Positions 55,454 to 64,000 of a stretch of 64,000 nucleotides of DNA are shown piece by piece. The stretch's first letter is position 1. Each line of letters starts with the position of its first letter. Under the pieces are notes generated by a model. That model worked only from the letters and a program-made list of their open reading frames with translations. It was not told where the DNA came from and made no database searches. This stretch comes from Pseudochelatococcus lubricantis (GTDB lineage Bacteria > Pseudomonadota > Alphaproteobacteria > Rhizobiales > Beijerinckiaceae): positions 248,001 to 312,000 of the forward strand of contig NZ_JAASQI010000002.1 in the NCBI RefSeq assembly GCF_011762225.1, written 5' to 3'. The position numbers and the translations under genes were made by a program.

Positions 55454-56857
55454 TCAACTTTTTGCGTCTAGGTTCCCCTGCAGTCGCGCAATCGTCTTCG
55501 GCCCCAGCCCCTTGATGACTTTGAAGCGCTCCAGCGGTGCGGCTCTGACCTCATCGGCGGACGTGAACCCGGCACCGAACAGACGGTCTGCAATCGCCGG
55601 ACCACATCCGTCAAGAGTCTGAAGCTCATCAATAACGAAGTAGCGGGCTATGTCGCCGCCGAAGTGCCTGACGACGTCTGGTGAGGCGGCGTTCAGTTGC
55701 CGAAGGCATGCCAGGACTTCAGCACGGGGCGAATCGCTTTCGATGATGCGGCGGTACGATATCAGGAACGGGAGAAAATCGCCGCCATCTCCTGGGATTG
55801 GGCCGATATCGCTCGCAATCGTTGATGGCGGCAATTCATCGATGTCGATCCCGAGTTCTCTCCACGGCTTGAGCCGAGTGACCCATATAGCATGCTGCAT
55901 CGGGGCGATCTCGCGCGGGTAGTCGTGCCCGTCGTGAATCTCCCCGAAACGAAGAAGCCATTTAAGCGGCGTTCTTGTGCTCATGGTTACGTGGAGCCGC
56001 CAACCGCTAATGAGGTCGCTGTTTTGCTCGGCCATAACCTGCATAACTGACGCGCGCTCTATCTCATTTTCAAGGATCGACCTCGGAGGTTTCGGCGGCG
56101 GGAGGGTGTCTGGAAGATACTTGCGATCGTCCGCATGTGGCGGTGCAGGTGCCTTTTGGACTGGGGTAGAAGCAAGGCGCTCATCAAGTGAGTCTATCCG
56201 CTCCTTGGCGCGCATGAACAGGTCATCCTGCCTGTCGTCTGGCGTGTTGTCATCAATCAGCGCCGCAACGGCGGTTTCATATGCAGTCCTCGCTTGAGCA
56301 AGCTCCCCGGCTTCCTCAAGCGCAACTGCCTTCTCGAATAGGGTCTCAAACCGGATGCTGTTCCGCTCATAGGTCAAGATCGCGCCGGCCATCTCAAGAT
56401 GCGTTACGTCCTGCACCTCATTCATTAGGCGGTCGAGGGCCTTGAGCGCATCGTCGTACCCGGCCAATTTCTCGCGCAGCGTGGTCGCGGTTCGCGCTCG
56501 GTCTCGCGCCGTATCGGCCTGTTCGGCGATGAACTCTTGGATAACCTTCCGTCTCATGCCGGTGGCGTGTGCAATCAACTCATCGGGCGGAAGTGACCCT
56601 CCAGATGTCCATGCAATAGTTGGTATGCCCTTCTCGTAGTACGGCCGGAGCCGTTCGGCGTTCGTTTCCGTTACCCATATGCGGGAAAGGCGGGTTGATG
56701 CACTCTTGCTATTATGGATCAGGCCCATCGATTCGGTGATAATCCTGCCAATATTCTCGATAATGGGGACATGGATGTCATGACACGGTTCGCACAAGCC
56801 GTTGGTATCCAACTCAACATGCGGTCCAGTCCGCCCGCACCATTTGCATGTTGCCAT
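55454..56857 (-). CDS. Zinc-ribbon plus helix-hairpin-helix protein of unknown function
   Basis: 467 residues from MATCKWCGRT. Domains: a four-Cys ribbon at 4-25 (CKWCGRTG, then GLCEPCHD); a linker and helical, repeat-like region (110-230) containing QARTAYETAVAALID; a Pro-rich linker; a mixed domain (260-400); and a C-terminal tandem helix-hairpin-helix (about 412-462: LQTLDGCGPAIADRLFGAGF, ERFKVIKGLGPKTIARLQ). The ends suggest nucleic-acid binding; the central domains are unknown to me. The gene stands alone on the minus strand in the accessory island, as a cargo gene expressed from the prophage would. Defence or nuclease-linked role is possible but unproven. Confidence 0.7.
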   Translation of the reverse strand: MATCKWCGRTGPHVELDTNGLCEPCHDIHVPIIENIGRIITESMGLIHNSKSASTRLSRIWVTETNAERLRPYYEKGIPTIAWTSGGSLPPDELIAHATGMRRKVIQEFIAEQADTARDRARTATTLREKLAGYDDALKALDRLMNEVQDVTHLEMAGAILTYERNSIRFETLFEKAVALEEAGELAQARTAYETAVAALIDDNTPDDRQDDLFMRAKERIDSLDERLASTPVQKAPAPPHADDRKYLPDTLPPPKPPRSILENEIERASVMQVMAEQNSDLISGWRLHVTMSTRTPLKWLLRFGEIHDGHDYPREIAPMQHAIWVTRLKPWRELGIDIDELPPSTIASDIGPIPGDGGDFLPFLISYRRIIESDSPRAEVLACLRQLNAASPDVVRHFGGDIARYFVIDELQTLDGCGPAIADRLFGAGFTSADEVRAAPLERFKVIKGLGPKTIARLQGNLDAKS

Positions 56858-56877
56858 GTCAGCCCCCTGGTTCACGC

Positions 56878-56917
56878 CCGCCCGTCACCAAAAGAGAACC
56901 ACAGGCGTGACGGGCGG
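56878..56917. repeat. Inverted repeat with 11-bp arms between the two leftward cargo genes
   Basis: CCGCCCGTCAC (56878-56888) and GTGACGGGCGG (56907-56917), 18-base loop. It lies about 70 bp after the stop of the secreted-protein gene and 21 bp before the start of the zinc-ribbon gene, so terminator or operator are both possible. No T-run. Confidence 0.6.
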
Positions 56918-56987
56918 TCGACTCCGCATTTCGTAGCTTAGTTATGGGGATGGATCGACCCTGTACCAGCCGCAGCCGTTGAGTGGT

Positions 56988-57497
56988 TTAGTGCAACTCG
57001 ATGCAGTCGTTAAGAACCGAAGAGACTTCATCAATGTTCTTAGACACGGAAAACTCTGCCTCAGCAGCATCAAAACGAGAATGGACCCTTATATACAAGG
57101 TGTCTGATCGTAACGCCTCAGAGACAAAATCCTTGATGTCATCTCTGTATTTTAGTTTAGCGTAGTAAATATTTCCATTCAACGGTTCGTAATCGACTGA
57201 TTTTGACGGATTTTTATCGAATCTGTATTCAATTTTCTTATCAGAGTCGAAGGCGATTCTATCTCCGAAGTATATAAGGATTCCGTACGTTTGTTGAGAA
57301 CATGTGACCGCAATTCCGGCGGATGACTTGCGGCCTGATCCGATGATTTTCCCGTAACTCGTTGTAAGAGCTGCGGAGATTGTTTCTATATCGGTTAGCC
57401 TGTCCTTGTTCTGAATGAAGGTCCACCCTTCAGGGTCTGCGGCTGTCGCTGGGGTGAAGAACAGTACCGAGATACACGCCGCTATTAAATTTTTCAT
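56988..57497 (-). CDS. Secreted VasI/TagO-like protein, AT-rich cargo gene
   Basis: 169 residues. Signal peptide MKNLIAACISVLFFTPATAA with cleavage after Ala-Ala. The mature part follows the VasI/TagO layout: W at the start, DIETISAALTT, a first Cys (VTCSQQ), RFDKNP-containing middle, and Cys near the end (VLNDCIELH), giving a probable disulphide. VasI-type proteins are periplasmic and occur outside T6SS loci too. Base composition is far lower in GC than the surroundings, a sign of recent transfer. Expression in the lysogen could alter the envelope. Confidence 0.7.
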   Translation of the reverse strand: MKNLIAACISVLFFTPATAADPEGWTFIQNKDRLTDIETISAALTTSYGKIIGSGRKSSAGIAVTCSQQTYGILIYFGDRIAFDSDKKIEYRFDKNPSKSVDYEPLNGNIYYAKLKYRDDIKDFVSEALRSDTLYIRVHSRFDAAEAEFSVSKNIDEVSSVLNDCIELH

Positions 57498-57560
57498 GAG
57501 CCGATCCCCGCCTACCTGAGTTTAGCGCCCACTGGGCGCATTTTCATTGGAGCCCCTACC

Positions 57561-60500
57561 ATGGCAACCACGCACAGCGTCAACCTTGAGGTTAACACTG
57601 CTGGCGTCAAAAAGGCGTCCGTCGATCTCGCTGACATTGAAAAATCCATCAACGAAGCCGGGAAGGCAATCGATACGTTTGGCGATAAGTCGAACGATGC
57701 GGGGAAGTCCGTCGAAAAAACCGGCGAGAAGACACGCAAGGTTATCACCAATTTCGAGCGAGTGGAAAAGGCCATCCGCGACGCCGAGAAAGCCATGCAG
57801 CAGATGGCGCGTGCGACATCCCATATGGGGTCATCCATAGACCGGATGGAAGCTGAGCTACGACAGGCGACGGCGGCGATGAGAGCTTCTGCGGAGGCGA
57901 CGCGGGCTATGCAGGCAAGCATCGCCCAGATGGGGTCGTCGTTTGATCGCGCTGTAGCGGGGATGCGGAGCGCGGGGAGTGAGGCAAGAGCTGGCGCGTC
58001 GAGCGTCAGCCTGCTGTCCACGGCATACAGCCATCTAGCGGGGCTGATCGCCGGCTTGGGTGTCTACCAGCTAGGCCGCACGTTTATCGAGATGGCCGAT
58101 ACCTCGAAGATGCTGGAAGGGCGCTTGAAGTTGGTCACGTCAAGTTCCGACGAGCTCGTCGCCGTTCAGGGGCGGCTTTATGCGGTTGCGCAAGGTTCGG
58201 GCTCGGCACTTGAAAGCACGGTGGAGCTTTACGCGCGTCTCGCTCGCTCAACGAGAAGCCTTGGCGTCGAAAGTGACACGCTTCTGACGGTCACAAACAC
58301 GCTGCAACAGGCGTTTGCAGTCTCCGGGGCGAGCACGCAGGAAGCGACGAATGCGATCATTCAGATGTCGCAGGGCCTCGCCGCAGGCGCGCTCCGGGGC
58401 GAGGAATTCAATAGCGTCGCTGAGCAGGGTTCGCGTATCACGGAGCTGCTAGCGGATAGCCTCGGCATGACAATTGGAGAGCTGCGCGCGTTCGCGGCGG
58501 AGGGGGGCATTACGACGCAGGTCATCATCGATGCCACCGTGAAGGGCGCGCAGAAGATCGCCGAAGAATACGCCAAGCTGCCGCCGACCGTCGAGCGCGA
58601 AATGACGTTGATGCGCAATGCTGTGCTTCAGGGCATTGGCGATATCGACAAGGAACTTGCGATCACCGAAACGATTGCCCGCCATATGAAGGAGATGCGG
58701 CAGGCCATTGAGGCGGCGGATATCGGCGCAATCATCGATAAATGGGTGCCATCGTTTGGGGCTGTCGCGGCGGCAGTCACCCTTGTTTCCGGCGCTATGG
58801 CCAGTCGTCTCGTCCCGAGCCTTGCCCTGACGGCCGGGCAGATGGCGGCACCCATTGCCTTGGCGTGGCAGATCAGTGCGTCAGCTACAGCAGCAGCAGC
58901 GGCAACGAGTATTCTTTCCGGGGCTCTCAGCGCGCTCAATGCTGTCATGCGAGCCTTTGGTGGGCCTATAGGTCTAGTGATTAGCGGCGTCGCTGCCGGA
59001 ATTGCATATTGGGCAACAAGCACCGATGACGCGACGGCGTCGCTGCGGGTGTACGAGAGCGTCCTTAATAGCATCATCAAAAAATATCGAGAGTCCGCTG
59101 GTGACGTAGAGAAGTTCGCCAAGGCGCTTGATGAGATGTCCCGCACGGAGTTGGAGGCATCCCTGCAAAAGGCGCGGAAGGAGTTTGAGAGCATCAAGCA
59201 GACGATGGGTGAGATCGCCGGCGGTGGGTTGCTCACGACATTCAAGCAGGCGTTTGGCGTCGAGATGAGCGAGGGGGCTCGTCGACTTGCGGATGCCACC
59301 GACCGCCTGTTCAAGAGCGGTGATCTTACCGGGTTCAGGCAAACGCTTGATGCTATCTCTGCCGCAACCCCTGAGGTGGCCCAGCAGGCCGATGAGCTAA
59401 TGAAGCTGGCCTCGAAATATGAAGATGCTGGGAGGAATGCCGGGATATTTTCCAATGCGGTTGCTGCGTCGGAAGGAGACATGAACGGGGCCGGCCGTAC
59501 TGCGGATCTTCTCGCTGGTAAAGTGACCGGAATGGGCAACGCGGCGGCCGGCGCGACGCCGCAGGTTTATGGCCTGTCCAGCGCCATGAAGGAAATCATC
59601 GCCCTCGCACCCCAGATGAATGCGGCGATGCAGGCGCAGATGAAGCTGGCGACATTGCAGTCCAACTACCAGAAGGAGATGGCTGCGGCCGAAGAAGCAT
59701 TCCAGCAGAGCAATGACGCGGCTGCGTATGTCGTCCAACTTGAAAAGCTCAACGCCGCGATGGGTGAGGCAACGGGCAACGTCACTGGTTACACCGCCGC
59801 TCAGGAAACCGTGATAGCGCAGAGCGAGAAAATTGCCCGCGATGCCCTTCCTCGCGAGGAACGCGCACGAGCTGAATTGAACGCTCGATACGATGAAGCG
59901 GCAGAGAAAATCAGGAAAACGCTCGAAACCGGCGCCGAGTACAACAAGGTGCAGGAGCTGATTGCCCAGAACGAGAAGAACCGGTCTGGCGATATGGCGA
60001 ACCTGAACCGCGATCTTGAAGCTCAGGCGGCGAAGCACAGCAAGGCCGGAAAGGCTGCGCGCGACCATGCCAAGGCCACGCAGCAGCTCGAAAACGCCGT
60101 CGAACAGCTCATCCACCGGAACGACGAGCAGATCAAGCTGTTGGAGCTGGAGGCCGCCGGATACGGCAAGTCTGCCGAGGAAGTCCTGTACCTGAAGTAC
60201 GCACACGATGCCGAAACCGCCGCGCTGCGCGCCAAGGTGCCGTTGACCGAACAGCACCTTGCCCGGCTGCGAGAGCAGGCGCAGCAGGTGTCGGCGCTGA
60301 CTGCGGCCCTCGACGCGCAGCGGAAGGCTCAGGAGGCGCTAAACCAGGTCCAAGACCTCGTTTCCGCCACCTGGGTCCGTGCCCTTGAAGACATGACCCT
60401 GAACGCCGAAACGCTGACGGACGCGATCAAGGGCATCGGCGACGCATGGTCGAAAGCCTCTCTCGACGCTCTCCTGACGGGCAAGGGGCCGTTGGCGCAG

Positions 60501-63500
60501 TTCACCGGCCTCGCCTCGAACGACCCGAGCAACCCGAATGCGGTTGGCGGCATCTTTGGTGTGCTGATGGGCAATACCAATAAGCTGATTAGCAGCATCC
60601 CAAAGCAGGTTGAGAAGGGTGCGGAAAAGGGCACCGCCAGCGGCGCGGAGACGGGCATTGCGACGTCATTTTCGAGCGGCGGGAGCGCTGGTACGTTCCT
60701 TGAACAGAATGGAAAGGCCATTATGGGGGCGATGGCCGGCGTCACCTCGCTCGTCGGCGCGTATGGCGTAGGCATGTCTGGTGGCTCCATGGGCATGGCG
60801 GGCGTTGGCGGGGCGATATCCGGCGCGACAGGCGGCATGGCGCTTGGTGGCATTAGCCTTGCGGGAGGCGGCACGCTTGGCGCGGCCCTTGGCCTGTCGT
60901 CGGCGGCTCTCGGCGGTATTGGCGCTGTCATCGGCGCCGGCATCTCCGTCTACGCTAACCAGGAGGCCAAGAAACAAGCGAAACAGGCGCGGTACGAAGA
61001 AGCCCAAGCGAATTACCAGTCTGCCCTGCCGGCGATGAAGGAGCTGTCTGCCGCCCTCGCAGGCGATGTCACGGGCACGCTTCAGCAGGCCGTTGATCAG
61101 GCGCGCTCGAAGACGCATGAGCTGTTGGTCATCGCGACGAACGCTTTCCGCATGGACGAGGTTGACCGGCTCTACAAGGAATTCGATGCCTTCGAGGCCC
61201 GGATCGGGAAAGAGTTCCGCGACGTTTTCGAGGGCACGCTTGACCAGCTCTCTGCTGGTGGCGCTCTGTCCGGGGCGTTCACGTCGGCAAAATCGGAGAT
61301 GCAGAGCTTCGGGGATGAGTTGCTGACGTGGGTGGAGGACGTCAAGAAGGCCTTCAACGTGTGGTCAGGCGGCGAGGCGGAGCAGGCCACGCAGGCCGCG
61401 CGGGATGCCGCTCTTGCGATGCTGGAGCCGGCGGAATCCATCTCTGCTGTCCAGCAGGCTATCCAGCAGGTCAACGGGCGTGCCAGCGCGCTACAGGGCA
61501 TCCTTGAGGACCTGTACATGTCGAGTGGCGACGCGGCTCGGGCGATTGACGAGGGTGTGCTGCGGGCGATGGATGCGCTCCGCACGAGTTTCAGTGATGA
61601 CCTGACGAGCAAGCTCTATGACGCGCAGGACAAGGGATACATGAACGATGTTCGCGACACGCTCGCGGAGGTCGAGCAGATGTATTCCGACGCCGCAGCG
61701 CTTGGCATTGATGAAAGCAGCCGGATTGCGGAATACCTCAAGCTGTCCGCGCAGGGTATTGTGGACGGTGCGGAGCTGACCGGCGGTGCCTTCGACGAGA
61801 TGCTGATGAAATTCCCCGAGCTGTCCGGCGTGGTGCACCAGTTTGTCGCGACGATGGATGAAGCCATCCAGACGGCGGGGCAGTTCAACGAGTCGATGAT
61901 TGACAAGGTGCTTGGCGCTCAGGGTAAATCGTATATCGTCGACATGCGGAATCTGCTCACGGAGCGGGATTCGTTGACGCAGACGGCCCAGCAGCTTGGG
62001 GCTGATGTTGGTTTGGTCAATCAGTATTTTGGCCTCGCCGCGCAGAACATCGTCACGAATGCCCAGCTCACCGGCGATGCGTTCAACGACCTTCTGGCAT
62101 GGTTCCCGCAGCTCTCCGGGCAGCTGACGGCGTTCTCGGCGGCCGCACAGCAGGTCGGCGATACGTTCTGGGATGTCCAGAACAACGTCATCGACAAAAT
62201 TCTTGGCGCGCAGGGCAAAAGCTACATCAGCGATATGCGCGCGCTGATCACAGAGCGTGATGAGCTGACGGCTACGGCTCAGAGCGTCGGTGTGGACGTG
62301 GGGCTGGTGAACCAGTATTTCAGCCTCGCCGCGCAGAACATCGTCGACAACGCGGGGCTGACGGGCGATGCGTTTGCGGACCTGATCTCGTGGTTCCCGG
62401 ACCTGTCGTCCTCGCTCAAGGAGGCCGGCAAAGCGGTGGAGCAGACGGCGGACCAGATCGCCGCCGCAGCCGAGCGCATCAGGGGCTTTGAAGACAGGTT
62501 CTTTGCGGCCACGAACGACAACGGCACGCTCGACGGCGCGCTGCGAGAGTTCGACAGGACGGCGGCACGGGGCCGCGCGGCAGAGCTGGCCGCAGGCGGG
62601 CAGGGGCTCGTCGCCCTTGAGCGCGCTATCGCGGCCGAGCGCCTCAACGTGCAGGCACAGTTTGCTGCCGATGCGGTGAGCGCTGCGCAGTCCGCCGTCG
62701 ACACCGCCCGCCAGAACCTGCAATCTGCGGCGCAAGCGGCCATCGACGCCGCGCAGGCACAGGTGGATGCGGCACAGACGGCAGCTCAGGCTGCCGCGCA
62801 AGCCGTCAGCGATGCGCAGTCCCGCGTCGACGCCGCCCAGCAGGCACTGGAGCGCGCGCAGGACGCCGTGCGGCAGGGTTATGAGGATCAGGCCAGCACG
62901 CTGCGGGATACCGTCAGCAGGCTCCAGTCGTTCATCAAGGGCATCAAGGAGTTCAAGGCGTCGCTGGTGCTCGACGACAGCCTGTCGCCCTACAGCCCGG
63001 CCCAGCGCCTCGCCGAGGCCCAGCGTCAGTATCAGGAGATCGCTGCCAAGGCGCTCGCCGGCGATACCGGCGCCATGGATCAGCTGGAGAGCGTATCCCG
63101 CAGCTATCTGGAGGAGGCGCGGGGCTACTACGCATCGTCGGAGGCTTACTACCAGGCATTTAACGATGTCCAGTCGGTCCTCGACCGGGTATCGGCGTCG
63201 GCGCAGGATCAGCTGTCGGAGGCCGAGCGCCAACTGGCCGCCCTCGATGCGCAGATCGCAGCGCTCACCCGGATCGACGACACGGTGTTGTCCATTGAGC
63301 AGGCGCAGGCCGATCTACTCGCGGCACAGCAGGAGCTGGTGACGGCCCAGCAGCAGCAGTCGCAGGCCGATTCCGCGCTGTCGGTGGCGCAGGCCAATCT
63401 CGACGCCGTGCAGTCGCAGATGGATGCGCTGCTCGGCATCGACAAATCGGTCATGTCGGTCTATCAGGCAATTCAGGAGCTGACGGCAGCGGAATCGGCC

Positions 63501-64000
63501 TTGGCTAAGGCCCAGCAGACGCAGGCCGACATCCTCGCCCAGCAGCAGGCGTTGGCGGCGAAAAACCCCAACGAGCTATTTGTCCAGCAGGCGTATCGCG
63601 ATGTCTTCGGGCGCGAGGCGGACACGGGCGGCCTGTCCTACTGGACTAACCAGATGGATGTCGGGGCATCGACCGCCGCGCAAGTGATGGAGCGCCTGAA
63701 CTGGGAAAAGGCGCACGGCGCCATGCGCTTCGGCGGGATCGTCGGCAGCTACGCCACGGGTGGCATGGTCGGCAACGGGATGTGGGACGTGGATAGCGTG
63801 CTGGCCCGGTATGCCGGAGGCGGCAACATTGCACTGGCAGGCGGGGAGTTCGTGACCCGCGCGCCGTCCGTCAATCGCGATACCTTGCCAACGCTCGCGG
63901 CGATCAACGCCACTGGCCGGCTGCCGTCAGCCAACGATGACAGCGCGAAAGCCGAGATCAGGGCGTTACGGCAGGAGGTGGCCGAGCTGAAGCAGGCTCT
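57561..64000 (+). CDS. Tail tape measure protein, 3' end off window
   Basis: At least 2146 residues, open to the edge. Start ATG 57561. It begins MATTHSVNLEVNTAGVKKAS, followed by coiled coils (45-130), the conserved tape-measure domain (about 150-360, LEGRLKLVTSSSDELVAVQG, EFNSVAEQGSRITELLADSL), a membrane-like segment near 395-485, long coiled coils, a Gly/Ala-rich hydrophobic stretch (about 1055-1125), three degenerate 97-residue repeats (about 1350-1640), an Ala/Gln-rich coiled coil (1690-1780) and a DUF4214 domain (near 2010-2045, FVQQAYRDVFGREADTGGLS). Its length sets tail length: at about 1.5 angstrom per residue the tail would exceed 300 nm. Confidence 0.93.
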   Translation, partial: MATTHSVNLEVNTAGVKKASVDLADIEKSINEAGKAIDTFGDKSNDAGKSVEKTGEKTRKVITNFERVEKAIRDAEKAMQQMARATSHMGSSIDRMEAELRQATAAMRASAEATRAMQASIAQMGSSFDRAVAGMRSAGSEARAGASSVSLLSTAYSHLAGLIAGLGVYQLGRTFIEMADTSKMLEGRLKLVTSSSDELVAVQGRLYAVAQGSGSALESTVELYARLARSTRSLGVESDTLLTVTNTLQQAFAVSGASTQEATNAIIQMSQGLAAGALRGEEFNSVAEQGSRITELLADSLGMTIGELRAFAAEGGITTQVIIDATVKGAQKIAEEYAKLPPTVEREMTLMRNAVLQGIGDIDKELAITETIARHMKEMRQAIEAADIGAIIDKWVPSFGAVAAAVTLVSGAMASRLVPSLALTAGQMAAPIALAWQISASATAAAAATSILSGALSALNAVMRAFGGPIGLVISGVAAGIAYWATSTDDATASLRVYESVLNSIIKKYRESAGDVEKFAKALDEMSRTELEASLQKARKEFESIKQTMGEIAGGGLLTTFKQAFGVEMSEGARRLADATDRLFKSGDLTGFRQTLDAISAATPEVAQQADELMKLASKYEDAGRNAGIFSNAVAASEGDMNGAGRTADLLAGKVTGMGNAAAGATPQVYGLSSAMKEIIALAPQMNAAMQAQMKLATLQSNYQKEMAAAEEAFQQSNDAAAYVVQLEKLNAAMGEATGNVTGYTAAQETVIAQSEKIARDALPREERARAELNARYDEAAEKIRKTLETGAEYNKVQELIAQNEKNRSGDMANLNRDLEAQAAKHSKAGKAARDHAKATQQLENAVEQLIHRNDEQIKLLELEAAGYGKSAEEVLYLKYAHDAETAALRAKVPLTEQHLARLREQAQQVSALTAALDAQRKAQEALNQVQDLVSATWVRALEDMTLNAETLTDAIKGIGDAWSKASLDALLTGKGPLAQFTGLASNDPSNPNAVGGIFGVLMGNTNKLISSIPKQVEKGAEKGTASGAETGIATSFSSGGSAGTFLEQNGKAIMGAMAGVTSLVGAYGVGMSGGSMGMAGVGGAISGATGGMALGGISLAGGGTLGAALGLSSAALGGIGAVIGAGISVYANQEAKKQAKQARYEEAQANYQSALPAMKELSAALAGDVTGTLQQAVDQARSKTHELLVIATNAFRMDEVDRLYKEFDAFEARIGKEFRDVFEGTLDQLSAGGALSGAFTSAKSEMQSFGDELLTWVEDVKKAFNVWSGGEAEQATQAARDAALAMLEPAESISAVQQAIQQVNGRASALQGILEDLYMSSGDAARAIDEGVLRAMDALRTSFSDDLTSKLYDAQDKGYMNDVRDTLAEVEQMYSDAAALGIDESSRIAEYLKLSAQGIVDGAELTGGAFDEMLMKFPELSGVVHQFVATMDEAIQTAGQFNESMIDKVLGAQGKSYIVDMRNLLTERDSLTQTAQQLGADVGLVNQYFGLAAQNIVTNAQLTGDAFNDLLAWFPQLSGQLTAFSAAAQQVGDTFWDVQNNVIDKILGAQGKSYISDMRALITERDELTATAQSVGVDVGLVNQYFSLAAQNIVDNAGLTGDAFADLISWFPDLSSSLKEAGKAVEQTADQIAAAAERIRGFEDRFFAATNDNGTLDGALREFDRTAARGRAAELAAGGQGLVALERAIAAERLNVQAQFAADAVSAAQSAVDTARQNLQSAAQAAIDAAQAQVDAAQTAAQAAAQAVSDAQSRVDAAQQALERAQDAVRQGYEDQASTLRDTVSRLQSFIKGIKEFKASLVLDDSLSPYSPAQRLAEAQRQYQEIAAKALAGDTGAMDQLESVSRSYLEEARGYYASSEAYYQAFNDVQSVLDRVSASAQDQLSEAERQLAALDAQIAALTRIDDTVLSIEQAQADLLAAQQELVTAQQQQSQADSALSVAQANLDAVQSQMDALLGIDKSVMSVYQAIQELTAAESALAKAQQTQADILAQQQALAAKNPNELFVQQAYRDVFGREADTGGLSYWTNQMDVGASTAAQVMERLNWEKAHGAMRFGGIVGSYATGGMVGNGMWDVDSVLARYAGGGNIALAGGEFVTRAPSVNRDTLPTLAAINATGRLPSANDDSAKAEIRALRQEVAELKQA
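61609..62480 (+). repeat. Three degenerate 291-bp tandem repeats within the tape measure gene
   Basis: Units begin at about 61609, 61900 and 62191. Units 2 and 3 share IDK(V/I)LGAQGKSYI and DVGLVNQYF-LAAQNIV; unit 1 is more diverged (KLYDAQDKGYMNDV, YLKLSAQGIV). Each encodes 97 residues. Duplication of such units would lengthen the tail stepwise. Confidence 0.75.

Noticed and set aside
57512-58021. Minus-strand open frames under the tape measure gene, including 61491-63233
   Set aside because: They are shadows of the tape measure frame, which is open for over 6 kb with clear domains.

Overview
The window is a high-GC alphaproteobacterial chromosome (probably Hyphomicrobiales/Rhizobiales-like; species not determinable) interrupted by a large siphovirus-type prophage. 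Bases 1 to about 8200 are host DNA: the end of an NAD-dependent sugar-nucleotide epimerase, a CapD/FlaA1/WbpM-type nucleotide-sugar dehydratase, a RegB/RegA (ActS/ActR, PrrB/PrrA) redox two-component pair, an intracellular polyhydroxyalkanoate depolymerase (PhaZ), a YgjP-type zinc metallopeptidase and a YbaK/EbsC Cys-tRNA(Pro) deacylase. PHA metabolism plus RegBA is a typical alphaproteobacterial combination.

At 8203-8252 lies only the 3' half of a tRNA-Thr(GGT), directly followed by a tyrosine integrase. This is the left attachment site. The prophage runs from there past the right edge, so at least 55.7 kb is visible; lysis genes, tail tip and attR are not in the window. Its layout is: (a) 8356-21548, one long leftward early operon of about 30 mostly small genes tiled by short overlaps (int, xis, GapR-like, HNH, Sak4-like ATPase, a 27-bp-repeat gene), read from a promoter near 21620; (b) 21875-25293, the immunity region with a C2/LexA-type CI repressor, a divergent Cro-like gene, a leftward lysogenic operon (lipoprotein, zinc ribbon, membrane protein) and a lone rightward membrane-protein gene; (c) 25582-35638, rightward replication genes (DnaA-domain-IV protein, RusA, cytosine methyltransferase, ParB-like, SF2 helicase, Toprim primase, HNH, SSB, dCTP deaminase), closed by a strong terminator at 35692; (d) 35750-37293, small transition genes with one leftward regulator; (e) 37342-49357, the packaging, head and tail genes (TerS, TerL, portal, MuF, scaffold, capsid, connectors, tail tube, frameshifted tail chaperone), with two glycan-active enzymes inserted, each followed by a near-identical terminator; (f) 49407-57497, about 8 kb of accessory genes wedged between the tail chaperone and the tape measure gene; (g) 57561-end, the tape measure gene, at least 2146 codons.

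The control logic can be read from the DNA. A 17-bp palindrome, GTGCCC-N5-GGGCAC, occurs at the CI/Cro divergence (three copies) and at the leftward early promoter (two copies), in the same position relative to both promoters, like lambda oR and oL. A second immunity-like circuit at 52599-54124 has two divergent Arc-type repressors around a perfect 49-bp palindrome, followed by a KilA-N protein, resembling P22 immI. The accessory island also holds a DUF6516/winged-helix toxin-antitoxin trio, a HEPN-like gene pair, a PhoH ATPase, a zinc-ribbon/helix-hairpin-helix protein of unknown role and a secreted VasI/TagO-like protein. Three places (27413, about 28800-29400, 36026) show reading-frame breaks or frame conflicts that are either real mutations, recoding or sequence errors.
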